This document shows, one piece after another, positions 42,053 to 52,922 of a stretch of DNA of 57,232 nt. Position numbers and translations under genes: made by a program. Source of the DNA: an uncultured Blautia sp. (GTDB lineage: Bacteria > Bacillota > Clostridia > Lachnospirales > Lachnospiraceae); assembly GCA_934408705.1 (NCBI GenBank), contig CAKRVL010000005.1, positions 1 to 57,232 on the forward strand, in the 5' to 3' direction. The notes under the pieces were generated by a model that saw nothing but the letters and a program-made list of their open reading frames with translations, was not told the origin of the DNA and searched no databases. Positions within the stretch are counted from its first letter, which is position 1, and each line of letters opens with the position of its first letter.

Positions 42053-45000
42053 TTATTCTCCACTTTCCCAACCACTATTATCTGCCGTGGAACTATCGTT
42101 TGGTACGATGTCTACATACTCATTGGCATTATCCTTCCAGCCAGCCATTTCATTCTGGTCAAAACCAGCATTGTCATTTGACGGTTCATCCCAGCCACTA
42201 TTCGATGGATTTGTTCCTTCGGTGGTATCAGTAGGCTCTTCTTCTGCAGTCGGTGCTTTTACTGTCAATACAAAAGAATCCGAATAACAATCACTACCAT
42301 CAGGACTGGTTACATTTACCGTAATCTTAGCTATTCCGGCTTTATATGCCTGGATTCCAATCTTATAAACAGTATTACCTTCTGTCGGCGCTGTAATTGT
42401 TTTCACCTCTGCAATAGGTAAAACACTATCCTCTTGCGAAGCGGTATCCGAAAGTGGTGTCACTGTAAAATTGGCAACAGTTAGTGCGCCATCAGAAATA
42501 CAACTGGTCGGTACATTTAAATTATAGTTAGCAATATTCAACGGCTCTTGAACAATTCCGGAATCATCCGGCGCCAGAAGTGTCAATTCTGCTGTTGAAT
42601 TTTCCCATTTTATTTCCTTTGCCTCGGTGGTTTTTACATCCACCCAGGTCATACTGGTATATGTGCTGCCTTCATAAATAAATGTACCTGTAATTATCAA
42701 CGTTACTGGTATTTCGGCTTCACTTGTAACTTTAAACTTATTATTTACAATAGGGCTTAGTGTCACAGCACCCTCTTGGCCTTCACCAGTTTTAACTTCC
42801 CAGGTAAACAATGATGCCAGATCTTTCTCCGGTTCCGATGTTCCATTTGCATATACTTCTTCCGATGCAAATGCCTCTGCCATACTCTCTTCTGCTGTAA
42901 AGCCATCACTACCAACTACAGCCATACTATCGTCAGAAACTCCTACTGTATTACTGCCGCCAAGCATTGCTGTTGGTACTGCAAAAAGAGTTACATCTGT
43001 AGATTCATTTACCTTTTGTTCAACTGTTTCCGGAGACGCATATACCGTAAGATCTGCTGTTACCGTCAGAGTAAAGGAAGCGCGGTACGGCTGGTTGTCT
43101 GTTCCTGTGGTTTTTACAGTAATTACTGTGGTTCCTGTCTTCAGAGCCTTTACTGAAGCTACATAGCATTTCTTTTCTGTATTATATTTGATTTCAACAA
43201 CTTCCGCAATATATTCATCTGGGTTCAATATTCTGGATGTTTCATCCATATCTGACATGTTCTCGGCCACTTCTGTTTCGGACGAAAATCCATCAGGTTC
43301 TTCATCTATTGCATCTAAAAATGTTTCCTGTTCGCTTCCATCTGTAAATATAGCCGTCTCTGCATCAGAAGCACCACTGCTGTATTCGACCTGGAAATCA
43401 GAATCTCCTGTTCCAAGCTTCTTGTCATTTCCCAAAACATCTCTGCTCTGCTCAAGATAGAAATCTTTCCGTGCTGCTCCGTAATTCGCATCGTTATGAT
43501 CCGTGATCAAATCCTCATAAATATCCATAGTTGCACGGCTTTCTTTCCAATAAATGCCCTCCAGAGGCCATGCACCATAATGAACATTCACGTGTCCGCT
43601 ACCATATTTCTGCTGAAGAACTGTAGGAAATGGAAAATTCTCACCATCCAGATCCGCACGATTGCCAGGGAAAGAATATTTTCCGTCTACACTCTGACCA
43701 TTTTCCATAATAGTCACCTGTTCAAAAGGTTCTTGGTTTCCCTGATTGAGAAGGTTCAGAAGATATTCTCCGGTTTCTCCTACTGTTTTTTTATTTGCAA
43801 GTTCATCCCAACTGATTGGGGTTGCTCCAGTATTGTTGGGATAAATTCCCTCCCAGCTGGTTCCGATATTCGTCCAATAGCGATTTCCTCCCCAGACATC
43901 ATTTACCGTAAATTGTTTTCTCAGCAAAGAGTCCGAAATATAATCCTTATAATAATAGCAATTACTGATTTTTACCCATACATGGTGATTATATGAATTT
44001 TCATGCGGCGTTTCGGCATTGCTTCCTATTGGTTCAACAGATTTGACTACGTTAACAATATCTTCCGGCATCTTTATATAAGTATAACTGTTACTAATTA
44101 CTGTAGTTGGGGTTTCACACTTACTATCTTCATGCTTATAATTCCAATCTGTAAGTCCCTGGATGGGACCACCTATAAGCTCTGTCAGATTTCCGGCATT
44201 TTTGATATAGATTCCGCCAGTTATACCACCAAGGAATAATTTGGTACTGGCTGCTCCATAAGGAACTTTCAAACCAGCGTCGGTTATGGTACGCTGCTCA
44301 CACTTTATTTCTCCACCTGTATAACAACTGGTTATATTACCTCGCATACTTCCGACCAAACCACCTATTCGCACGGAAACTCCATCATTTTTTGACCCCT
44401 TAAATTCACAATTAATATCAATAGTGTTTACAGCTGTACATCTTGCCAAATCAATCGTACACATTCCAAACATACCACCTACATTACCATCGCCCCAGGA
44501 ACTTTGGGTACTATTATCACGAATTGTATACCCAGATACTGTACAGTTTTTAATCTTCACATTAGCAGGATCTCTATTTTGTCCAACTGCCGCAAGTCCG
44601 CACAAGCCACCAATTGCATACCAACTCTTAGGACTGCTCTCATTACGCTGGATACAATTGTTATTTTCAGAATATAAAATAATATTCTGAACATCCGCAC
44701 CAATGATACTTCCAAAAAGCCCCACCACTGTATTCTTACTATCAATTTCTACATTTTTAATATAATAGGTATTTCCATCATAATGACCGCTGAAATAAGA
44801 CATATAAGCACTGGCTTCTTCGCGATTATATTGTCCAAACTCATCATACATAGAGCCGATCTGAGTAAATTTCCATTCACTTGTATTCCACATCTCTGCA
44901 TCTATATCGTGAGTCTGAAGCCAACAGTAATTGACATTATAAGATTTTGCATTGGTATAATCCTTTGCATTTAACTTATTTCCCTTCGCATCCAATGGCT

Positions 45001-48000
45001 CACCATTGCCAATCCATTGCCAATATCCCGTTTTATTGGTTACTGAAGATTTCCAATGATAAGAATGCCACCAACTACTACATGGCGAAGAAGACCATGT
45101 TGTTACTTCATACACTTCGCCATTCGGATCTTCTATAAAATCCCAATAATCAGTAGATTTTGTATCAATGGTTGTATACGCACCGCAACTGCGACTCCAA
45201 CCACCCAAAGTTACTTTTACCCTTTCAGGACTTCCCGCCCCTCTCCATTTATAATTTTTTTCTTTACATGCATATCCTAAATAAGTATATTTATCTGTCT
45301 CATTGGAATAATTCTCTTCTCCCAGCATCGTATACGCATTTTTAGTATGATAATTCCAATTTAAATATTGCAGCTGATCGTCTGATCGAATTTCATATTC
45401 ATTATCCGCAGTTCCTGGCATAGGATCATAGGAATCACCTACACTTTCAAATCCATTCTCATCAACCACGTTTACACCTACAGCGGAGATTCCTGCAATC
45501 CTCAGAGTTCCGTCATCTACACCATACTGCATGGCATTTGCAAAAAATGGATTAATTGTAAACGCGTATTCCTGTTCATTATATGTAAAGCTCCACCGGC
45601 CATTTGCCTGACGATCCGCACTGTCCATTTTCATGTAATTGCCGTTACCTTGCGTGCCCTTTATAGCTGGCTCTGTAGTATATGCAATTACAGTAAAACC
45701 ATCCAGTCGTGCTGAAAGTGCTGACGATGCTTCTTCATTTTTATCACCGGGCAGAAAACCTTTAGTTTCTATTATATCTGGTTTTTGTGCATCGTCAGAT
45801 GTGTCTGCATAATAATAACCATATCCATATTGTCTGATTTTGCCGCCATCATCATGCTGCTGACATAATGTACTGCCACTCGTTCTATGAAGAGTATCAT
45901 TCGGGCTTTTTGCATCCTGTGTATAGCCAATATAGGAAAAATGATAACCGTTATTAGCACCATCCTCTTCCAGCTCCCAGTAAATCACGCCCATGCTTCC
46001 AAGATTTAACGGAATCTGCCAGTTACCATAATGAACTTTCCCAGAAGAATTACTAACAACTGCTGCAAAAGGATAATCGCTCTCGTCTGTTAACTGATGG
46101 CATTTTGATACAGCTGCCTTACTGTTCCTTGCTTGTTCCGATAACTCTTTATAGGAAATGCTTGTTCCGCCATCTCGCTGATTATCATTATCAAAGGGAT
46201 GCATTTCTCCGATATACTTGAAGGTTCCACCACTCAGATAATAACAATCCGAAGAAATAACACCAGTTCCTTTCGGTGCAAAACCGTATGTACTCGTGCT
46301 TCCAGCAGCAGTCATTGCAACTGCACAGTAATCACTGCTTAAAATGCCTGCATTATGAGCCGTAAATCCACCAATTACAGAGTTAGAACCACGGGCAAAC
46401 GTGACTGCTCCATTTCCAACAGCATAACTTTTTCGGATTGTTCCTGCTGAAGCATTTTCTCCGGCAAAGCCACCCAGATAAGCGGATCCATATAATACAT
46501 TGGCCTTTATAGAAGGAGCTTCTGCTTCGCAGTTCAGAATACTTCCCTGATTGCTTCCGACCATTCCTCCCATGTAAGCGGTTCCGTTTCTTTGTACATA
46601 TACCACCCCGTTTTTACCTATTTGGTATCCACTTACTGCACAATTCTGAATCCGCCCCTTATTAATGCCAATCAAGGTTCCCATATAAACTTTGCGGTTA
46701 TTTTCTATTGTTCCACTATAGTTTACATACAAATTAGATACTTCTTCTGTCGTATTCCAATCCCCCGCAAGAAATACATTTTGAACAACACCGTTATTCT
46801 CTCCAATGAATCCAATTTTGTTTGCCCCAGTCTCAAAACTGATTCCACGGATTTCATGGTAATTGCCATTGTATGTTGCTCCGAAGGCCGTTACCTTTCC
46901 ATCCTTTATGCCAATCGGACTCTGCACGGAAACCTTGTCCACTGTAGCGAATTCTTTCCATTCATACTCAGATGTATAATCAATATCTGTTTCCTGAAGG
47001 AAGGTACTTTTCTTTGTACTCTCAGCATAATCTGAATAATATAAACTTAAATGATAGAGCTGTCTTACCGTACGGATTGCAATTCGTGTCGGATTTTCCG
47101 GTACTGTATCTGAACTTTCCACTGTTTTGGCAAAATGAGGATTAAAGTAGAAGGTTTTTCCATCTATTACATCGTCTGCCTGTTCACCTGTACCTCCACC
47201 AACGGCAGCTTCTCCTTTGATAATTAACTTCTGATAGAATGTTTCCAACAATGGCTTTCCATTTATCAATGTTGATGGTAATGGGTATATCACATAATCG
47301 TTTCCTTCAACGGTTACTGTGTATGGAGTACAATTTGCAGGATCAATTGAGAAGCTTTCGAGATTGCTTTCCGTGCTTCCGGTCTGACACTCCACCTCGA
47401 AACACTCTGACGGTTCTTCTCCCTCTTTAAATACAATACCATATCCGTCCCCAAGAATAGTCTGGTCATCCAGTAAGGTGGGGATGACATTTCCGCCAAA
47501 GAATCCTACATTTCTTATCGTATTGTCTGCATATTTCTCATAATATACAAGACTTCCGGCTTCGTAGCTTGCCTGCCAGTCTCCATAATGCTGCATATTT
47601 TTTAATGATGGATAAGAATAACTGGAAAGGCCCTGATTCTTTAAATTATACGGATGAGTTGTAGTTGAAGCAACATAATCATTACCAAGTTTCTTTACCA
47701 TTTCCGAACGATTGCTTAAAGATTTATAACCAATCTGTTTTCCAAAATACTTCCCAGCTTCCAAAGCATCTCCATCATTTAAATAATATACATTATTTAC
47801 ATTTTTAGCTTCAGATACTACTGCATATCTTTTCACAGAATCTGTAGAAGAATCTTGTTCATCAGAATGTATAAACGTTATTGCAATATAAGAATTTTCC
47901 AACGTAGTACCTGTAGTCGCTTGCGCAATCATTCCACCTGCAATAGAAGATGCATTTAGATAGCCGGCTGTATAACAAGAATATATTTTGGTATCTGAGG

Positions 48001-49756
48001 AAAATATGTTGCATGCAATCAGTCCACCTGTAATTGTTCCAGAAAGGTATGAATCCGCATAACACCTGTTTATTTCTATATTTCCTTCTGCTTCGCCTAT
48101 TAAGCCACCCACAATGCTGTCGCTCACATTACTTCCATCCATTACAGTAGCGGCAAAACTATCTTCAATCACAACTTTTTCATCATTCTGATCAATTGTT
48201 TTTCCAACCAGCCCTCCCTGAATCTTAGCCCCACTAATCCAAGGCTCCTTCTCTGTTTTGCCTTCCACATCTTCGTCTGCAAGAAATACCTGGCAATTCG
48301 ATACCGTTACATTTCCAAAAGTTTCTCCGGCAATTGCTCCGGCACTTACATTTTGTTCATTTGTTATCTTTATGCTAGTTCCCGATAATCGAACAGATTC
48401 CACACGCATACCATGATTTAGGACAGAGAACAATCCTGCTCCCAGTTTCTTTTTATCATTGCTATCCTTAAATTCAGAGGCCTTTTCCACAGTCAGATGG
48501 TAAATTACCGTATTACCACTTCCTGTATAACTTTGTAATGTTGTATTTGTTATTGGCACAAATGCCAGATCCTTATAACAGCTATACCAGGATGTGGTAT
48601 CTCCATCCTCTTTGTCTTCCTGCGCTTCAAAATGAATATTACTTTCCTGTACTGCCTTAGTAATTTTCGATGTTACTCCGGAATTCTGATCCAAATTCTG
48701 CAAATGACGACCATACATGAGAACAGCTTTATCTGCAGTACTACTATCAGCAAACAGGCTATTTGTTGTAACTTCAGAATATTTCCCATCAACTCGAGAA
48801 CTTTCACTTCTTACCGTAACTTTAATCGTTAGAGCAGTTCCGGCTGTTAACGGAGTTTTCGTATTGCTCAATTTAGTATTGCCAGTTCCATAAAGAGCAT
48901 TAAATCTTTTTGTTGTATCAGACAAGTCATCCAACGTAATATCAAGATTATATTTCTTACCAACAATCGAACTGCTTTCATTAGGATCCATCGTTGAAGT
49001 TGCTGCAGAGTGCAAGTCATCCTGATCATGCACCAAACTCCTTTTGTCTGCACTCAACTTGTATTCTAAAGTAAGTGAATTCTTCTCAGCATCTGTTAAA
49101 GTAACCTCGAAAGACAATGGTTTGCTATCCTGACGCATACACGTAATAGATGCTACTAACTTTTCTTCATTCTTCACAGTAATTTTGGGAGCAAGTGTAG
49201 ATGTGTTACTGCTATCCAGCGCATCACCGCCATAATACCCTACCCATGCACCAGCAGCAAGACGATTCTCCTTATAACGCAGTTCATCGTAACTCTGTGG
49301 TGTGTATTTATCTTTTGTCTCACTATAAAATACTGCATATACACTGGCACTTTCTGGATTGTATTCTACTACCCAGTAATGACCATACAAGTCAGAATCC
49401 ACTGTGTCTTCTGTCATCAGTATGCTAGCTGCATTGTTTTGATCTGATTTTTCTGAAGATTTTACATAATAAAGCTTTTTTTCTTCATCTGCATCGGCAG
49501 GCGTTATTCCCATAGGAGTTGCCTTTGATGACGCATACAGTGCGCTATTACCATTATTCTGCAGCTTCACCAGATTATTCTGCACTGCCGTATAGATCAG
49601 CTCTGCTTTATTGTCCAGGGCTTTCTGGCGCAGGTTCTTCCTTATGGAAAAAATGGCTGGGACAGCAATAGCCATAAGTATGAGCAAGATCGTAACCGTG
49701 ATCAGAACTTCGGCTAATGTGTATCCTTTTTTTCGATTATTTTTATATAAATTCAT
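42053..49756 (-). CDS. Giant prepilin-type adhesin (2567 aa)
   Basis: The N-terminus is a true prepilin: leader MNLYKNNRKKG cut before Y12, YTLAE with Glu+5, helix VLITVTILLILMAIAVPAIF. Pilins are normally 150-250 aa, whereas this protein is more than ten times longer. The body has GLUG-type repeats (GGLIGE, GGLVGS, GGMFGM segments around residues 435-650, 970-1170 and 1665-1850). Bacterial Ig-like segments lie near 2180-2500 and the end is acidic. GAGGT precedes the ATG. It is the first gene of the pilus operon and is probably carried at the pilus tip or on the cell surface as an adhesin. Ligand unknown. Confidence 0.9.
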   Translation of the reverse strand: MNLYKNNRKKGYTLAEVLITVTILLILMAIAVPAIFSIRKNLRQKALDNKAELIYTAVQNNLVKLQNNGNSALYASSKATPMGITPADADEEKKLYYVKSSEKSDQNNAASILMTEDTVDSDLYGHYWVVEYNPESASVYAVFYSETKDKYTPQSYDELRYKENRLAAGAWVGYYGGDALDSSNTSTLAPKITVKNEEKLVASITCMRQDSKPLSFEVTLTDAEKNSLTLEYKLSADKRSLVHDQDDLHSAATSTMDPNESSSIVGKKYNLDITLDDLSDTTKRFNALYGTGNTKLSNTKTPLTAGTALTIKVTVRSESSRVDGKYSEVTTNSLFADSSTADKAVLMYGRHLQNLDQNSGVTSKITKAVQESNIHFEAQEDKEDGDTTSWYSCYKDLAFVPITNTTLQSYTGSGNTVIYHLTVEKASEFKDSNDKKKLGAGLFSVLNHGMRVESVRLSGTSIKITNEQNVSAGAIAGETFGNVTVSNCQVFLADEDVEGKTEKEPWISGAKIQGGLVGKTIDQNDEKVVIEDSFAATVMDGSNVSDSIVGGLIGEAEGNIEINRCYADSYLSGTITGGLIACNIFSSDTKIYSCYTAGYLNASSIAGGMIAQATTGTTLENSYIAITFIHSDEQDSSTDSVKRYAVVSEAKNVNNVYYLNDGDALEAGKYFGKQIGYKSLSNRSEMVKKLGNDYVASTTTHPYNLKNQGLSSYSYPSLKNMQHYGDWQASYEAGSLVYYEKYADNTIRNVGFFGGNVIPTLLDDQTILGDGYGIVFKEGEEPSECFEVECQTGSTESNLESFSIDPANCTPYTVTVEGNDYVIYPLPSTLINGKPLLETFYQKLIIKGEAAVGGGTGEQADDVIDGKTFYFNPHFAKTVESSDTVPENPTRIAIRTVRQLYHLSLYYSDYAESTKKSTFLQETDIDYTSEYEWKEFATVDKVSVQSPIGIKDGKVTAFGATYNGNYHEIRGISFETGANKIGFIGENNGVVQNVFLAGDWNTTEEVSNLYVNYSGTIENNRKVYMGTLIGINKGRIQNCAVSGYQIGKNGVVYVQRNGTAYMGGMVGSNQGSILNCEAEAPSIKANVLYGSAYLGGFAGENASAGTIRKSYAVGNGAVTFARGSNSVIGGFTAHNAGILSSDYCAVAMTAAGSTSTYGFAPKGTGVISSDCYYLSGGTFKYIGEMHPFDNDNQRDGGTSISYKELSEQARNSKAAVSKCHQLTDESDYPFAAVVSNSSGKVHYGNWQIPLNLGSMGVIYWELEEDGANNGYHFSYIGYTQDAKSPNDTLHRTSGSTLCQQHDDGGKIRQYGYGYYYADTSDDAQKPDIIETKGFLPGDKNEEASSALSARLDGFTVIAYTTEPAIKGTQGNGNYMKMDSADRQANGRWSFTYNEQEYAFTINPFFANAMQYGVDDGTLRIAGISAVGVNVVDENGFESVGDSYDPMPGTADNEYEIRSDDQLQYLNWNYHTKNAYTMLGEENYSNETDKYTYLGYACKEKNYKWRGAGSPERVKVTLGGWSRSCGAYTTIDTKSTDYWDFIEDPNGEVYEVTTWSSSPCSSWWHSYHWKSSVTNKTGYWQWIGNGEPLDAKGNKLNAKDYTNAKSYNVNYCWLQTHDIDAEMWNTSEWKFTQIGSMYDEFGQYNREEASAYMSYFSGHYDGNTYYIKNVEIDSKNTVVGLFGSIIGADVQNIILYSENNNCIQRNESSPKSWYAIGGLCGLAAVGQNRDPANVKIKNCTVSGYTIRDNSTQSSWGDGNVGGMFGMCTIDLARCTAVNTIDINCEFKGSKNDGVSVRIGGLVGSMRGNITSCYTGGEIKCEQRTITDAGLKVPYGAASTKLFLGGITGGIYIKNAGNLTELIGGPIQGLTDWNYKHEDSKCETPTTVISNSYTYIKMPEDIVNVVKSVEPIGSNAETPHENSYNHHVWVKISNCYYYKDYISDSLLRKQFTVNDVWGGNRYWTNIGTSWEGIYPNNTGATPISWDELANKKTVGETGEYLLNLLNQGNQEPFEQVTIMENGQSVDGKYSFPGNRADLDGENFPFPTVLQQKYGSGHVNVHYGAWPLEGIYWKESRATMDIYEDLITDHNDANYGAARKDFYLEQSRDVLGNDKKLGTGDSDFQVEYSSGASDAETAIFTDGSEQETFLDAIDEEPDGFSSETEVAENMSDMDETSRILNPDEYIAEVVEIKYNTEKKCYVASVKALKTGTTVITVKTTGTDNQPYRASFTLTVTADLTVYASPETVEQKVNESTDVTLFAVPTAMLGGSNTVGVSDDSMAVVGSDGFTAEESMAEAFASEEVYANGTSEPEKDLASLFTWEVKTGEGQEGAVTLSPIVNNKFKVTSEAEIPVTLIITGTFIYEGSTYTSMTWVDVKTTEAKEIKWENSTAELTLLAPDDSGIVQEPLNIANYNLNVPTSCISDGALTVANFTVTPLSDTASQEDSVLPIAEVKTITAPTEGNTVYKIGIQAYKAGIAKITVNVTSPDGSDCYSDSFVLTVKAPTAEEEPTDTTEGTNPSNSGWDEPSNDNAGFDQNEMAGWKDNANEYVDIVPNDSSTADNSGWESGE

Positions 49757-49835
49757 AAATCAACCTCAATACGCTTCGTAATTTTCTTTCGTCATGGAAA
49801 TCCGTACAATAAATGGACGCATTTTCACATATCTC

Positions 49836-49864
49836 ATTATAATTCATGAGTTAGGCTTTCGCAA
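49836..49864 (-). promoter_or_regulatory. Promoter of the pilus operon
   Basis: Reverse-strand TTGCGA (49859-49864), 17-bp spacer, TATAAT (49836-49841). It lies about 80 bp ahead of the giant prepilin start and is the best match in this intergenic region. It would drive the whole reverse-strand pilus operon. Confidence 0.6.
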
Positions 49865-49904
49865 CTGTTAGCATATGAAAAGATTTTTCAACTTCCTTTT
49901 CCCC

Positions 49905-49933
49905 TTGAAATCCCCCTGTTGAACTGGTACTAT
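49905..49933 (+). promoter_or_regulatory. Promoter of the GT2/TagF-like gene
   Basis: TTGAAA (49905-49910), 17 bp, TACTAT (49928-49933), about 75 bp upstream of the start at 50010. It is divergent from the pilus promoter. The rest of the 250-bp gap holds nothing else recognised. Confidence 0.5.
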
Positions 49934-50009
49934 TATAGGTAAAAGATTGACGAAACAACTGGTTTTTTGGCCATATAGGTAGAATCAGGGATGAGATAAG
50001 GAGTTATTG

Positions 50010-52853
50010 ATGAAGTCTTTTAAAGTCAGCATCATTTTACCGGTATATAACGTGGAGAAATACCTTGAGGCATGTCTGGATAGCTTACTGGCGCAGACTC
50101 TCGAGGAGATAGAGATCGTGGCTGTTAATGACGGCAGTACAGATGGAAGCCTGCAGATTCTGCAGGCTTATCAAGCGTTACATCCAAAGAAGCTTTTTAT
50201 CTTTTCTACAGAGAATCACGGAGTAAGCCGGGCGCGAAACTATGGCTTCGCACACTCCCACGGAGAATATGTCTGGTTCGTAGACAGTGATGATTACGTG
50301 GAGCCGGATGCCTGCCGTCTTCTCTATGAGAAGGCCACCTCAGACGGGAATGACCTGGTTCTTTTCCGTTATTATAATGTGGATTCTGAGACCGGCGAGC
50401 GCAAGGAATACCTGACCTCCTGCCATAATCAGAATTTCCGGATCGCAGACAAGCCTTACGAGCTTCCGGCAATTTCCCCTTATCCCTGGATCAAATTCAT
50501 TCACAGGGATTTGTTTAATGGACTTTTCTTCCCAGAGGGAATTCGCTTCGAGGATCTTCCTGTAGCCTATCTTCTGGCGGTAAAGGCGCGATCTATCGGA
50601 TATCTTGATCAGTGCTTCTATAATTACCGTAAGAATGTGGGATTTCTCAGCCGCCTCACACCTTCCACCCTTCATATTAAGAATGCTATCATTTTCATGA
50701 AGGAAGAGATGGAGAAGCAGGGACTGTTTGAGCAGTACCGGACTGAGCTGGATTTTATTGCAGTCCGCCACTTTTTCTACCGTTTCTGGAAGCTTCTGAC
50801 CAATTATGAGACGGGGCTGAAGGAATTGAAGCTTCAGCTGATAAATGAGCTTTTCGATTACATAGAGTCCAATATTCCGGACTGGGAGAATAATCATTAT
50901 GTCCGTTACTCTCTGCCCCCTCATATTGTACGACTGCTCTGCCTCTACGGTTCCAGACAGGAAATGATCTCTTTCGTGGAGGCTTGTAATGGTATGACTG
51001 ACCAGCAGCAGAAGGCCTGGATCAAGGAGTATAAGCTATCCCACAGAGTATCACCCAGTTATCAGCCTGCCCAAATGCTCCACCGGGAGAAAACTGCTGC
51101 CCAGTTTTATGGCTTTGCCTACACCGGAAGCCTGGCTCCGGATCCTGAGCAGATCCTTCTGGAGGCCAGCCGTGGAAAGGAGATTCCTACCTGGATCCTT
51201 AAGCTGCTTGTATACCTTATGAAGAATTTTGGGGAACACCATATTATTGTTTCCCTTACCGAAGAAAAGCACTCACTGTTTCTGGCTCTTCTGAACCGTT
51301 ATTTTTCGGGGAAGGGCTCTCTGCCTGAGAATATTACTCTGGTATGCCCGGACAGTGAGGATTATGGAAAAGCTCTTGCCCTTTCTGGCTATGTGATCAC
51401 GGACGGACCTTTACCCTACTATTTCCGCAAAGAAGAAGGACAGTTTGTGCTGCTATACTGCGGACATAATCTGTATCCGGAAACTGTTCTGAATACACCT
51501 GATTCCACAGCGGATACCGGACTGTGGCAGCATACTATGTTTATGGCAGATTGCTTATACTTTAACAATGTACAGAACCGGGATATTTATCTGCAGGAAT
51601 GCATGACAAGACATATCTGCAAAACACCTTATATCATAGGAGCTTCAGCAGATATCCCTATAATTCCGGACGAGTCCCACAGGGACAGACTCCGCCGCAG
51701 TCTGCAGATGGAGAATATGCAGACAATTCTGTATGCCCCGCTGCTTCCAGGATCCTATATTGCGGACACAGAGCAGACCTTCCGTAATTTTATGGCTTCT
51801 CTTTATATATTTGACCGGGAGCTTGCCCAGCATCAGATTTTATATCTCCATCTGGATCACGAACAGGAAATTGATTTTTCAGAATTTCAGCACATAAAAG
51901 AAATGCCGAAGGATTTCAATGTGCCTGATTTTGCTGCTGCATGCGATATTTTTATATCAGATTATCATAATGCCCTTTCTGCCAGATACAGTACCGGAAC
52001 ACAGGTTATACGGTTCCTGTGCGGAACATTTCAGGAACACAGAAGCACACTGACAGATAATTCAACTGCCACAGATAGCTTTTTCCCGGAGCATCCCGTT
52101 TTCGACAACGTACCGGAGTTAGTACAATATATCGGACAGTCAGAGTCTTTCCAGAGCAGCACACCTGCGGATACAAGCTCTAAGGACATCTGCTATCTCC
52201 CGGATGTTGTAGACTCACTCCTGAACGGACGGCCTCTTCCCTATTATGAGGAAGCATCTGGACAGCCTTCCGCACCAGGTACCCGCGTCCTGTTTTTTAC
52301 AGGGCGAAAGCTTTCACAGAATCTGATCCGGGATTTTAATGCACTGGCAGCGCAGACACCTGAGAAGGAATTCTGGCTTGCATACAACGATTTCCGAAAT
52401 ACAGACTCAGCCAAATATCTGGCCCAGCTGTCCCCGGAGTGCTCCTGTCTGCCTTTGAAGCCAGATCCGGAGAAGGGTAAGCGTTGGAAGCTTGCCAGCG
52501 TACTTACCAGCAGAATGGGGCTTTTCTCCCTTTACCCATTGTCCCATATCCTGGACTTAGGAAAGGAAGAATATAAGAAATGTCTGGGAAATGCACAGTT
52601 TGATGAAGTGATCATTACTTCCACAGACAGTATCAAGACCGTTGCCACACTGCTGGCAGCCGCTCCGAAGGCGTCCTATACCTTTGACACCTTTAATCCG
52701 GAGCGTTACAGTACCTCCAGACCTTACAGACATCAGATTGGATTTCTGTGCAGGTTGCTGAAGGACACCGGAAGCCTGGAATTACCGGCCGAGCTTACCG
52801 GCCTGAAGCTTGCCCAGAGCTCCGGCGGAAATAAAGATAAAGGAACTTTATAA
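50010..52853 (+). CDS. Glycosyltransferase GT2 fused to TagF-like glycerophosphotransferase-type domain
   Basis: A 947-aa protein. Residues 1-240 are GT2: VSIILPVYNVEKYLEACLDSL, NDGSTDGSL, and SHGEYVWFVDSDDY. A middle region (about 380-700) resembles CDP-glycerol glycerophosphotransferases: YVITDGPLPYYFRKEEGQ, ILYAPLLPG and CDIFISDYHNALS. The expected TWHG is replaced by CGHN and DYSS by DYHN, so this part may be inactive. A third region (760-947) begins TRVLFFTGRKLSQNLIRDFN. I chose ATG 50010, with AAGGAG upstream, over TTG 50007. It may build or decorate a teichoic-acid-like polymer. Only the GT2 part is certain. Confidence 0.75.
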   Translation: MKSFKVSIILPVYNVEKYLEACLDSLLAQTLEEIEIVAVNDGSTDGSLQILQAYQALHPKKLFIFSTENHGVSRARNYGFAHSHGEYVWFVDSDDYVEPDACRLLYEKATSDGNDLVLFRYYNVDSETGERKEYLTSCHNQNFRIADKPYELPAISPYPWIKFIHRDLFNGLFFPEGIRFEDLPVAYLLAVKARSIGYLDQCFYNYRKNVGFLSRLTPSTLHIKNAIIFMKEEMEKQGLFEQYRTELDFIAVRHFFYRFWKLLTNYETGLKELKLQLINELFDYIESNIPDWENNHYVRYSLPPHIVRLLCLYGSRQEMISFVEACNGMTDQQQKAWIKEYKLSHRVSPSYQPAQMLHREKTAAQFYGFAYTGSLAPDPEQILLEASRGKEIPTWILKLLVYLMKNFGEHHIIVSLTEEKHSLFLALLNRYFSGKGSLPENITLVCPDSEDYGKALALSGYVITDGPLPYYFRKEEGQFVLLYCGHNLYPETVLNTPDSTADTGLWQHTMFMADCLYFNNVQNRDIYLQECMTRHICKTPYIIGASADIPIIPDESHRDRLRRSLQMENMQTILYAPLLPGSYIADTEQTFRNFMASLYIFDRELAQHQILYLHLDHEQEIDFSEFQHIKEMPKDFNVPDFAAACDIFISDYHNALSARYSTGTQVIRFLCGTFQEHRSTLTDNSTATDSFFPEHPVFDNVPELVQYIGQSESFQSSTPADTSSKDICYLPDVVDSLLNGRPLPYYEEASGQPSAPGTRVLFFTGRKLSQNLIRDFNALAAQTPEKEFWLAYNDFRNTDSAKYLAQLSPECSCLPLKPDPEKGKRWKLASVLTSRMGLFSLYPLSHILDLGKEEYKKCLGNAQFDEVIITSTDSIKTVATLLAAAPKASYTFDTFNPERYSTSRPYRHQIGFLCRLLKDTGSLELPAELTGLKLAQSSGGNKDKGTL

Positions 52854-52858
52854 ACATT

Positions 52859-52898
52859 ATGATACCAGTGTCAAAAGACCTTTTGACACTCATATCAT
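52859..52898. repeat. Palindromic intergenic repeat, family A copy 5 (minimal)
   Basis: ATGATACCAGTGTCAAAAG (52859-52877) and its near complement CTTTTGACACTCATATCAT (52880-52898), only 2 bp apart. The inner hairpin modules are absent. It lies between two co-oriented glycosyltransferase genes, 6 bp after the first one's stop. Confidence 0.8.
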
Positions 52899-52922
52899 AT
52901 TATAGAACACGAAAGGATTTCC

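Noticed and set aside
32907..49756. Competence (Com) pseudopilus or type II secretion system
   Set aside because: PilT, PilM and large pilin subunits are present, and no ComEA/ComEC or secretin genes are seen, so a retractile type IV pilus fits better.
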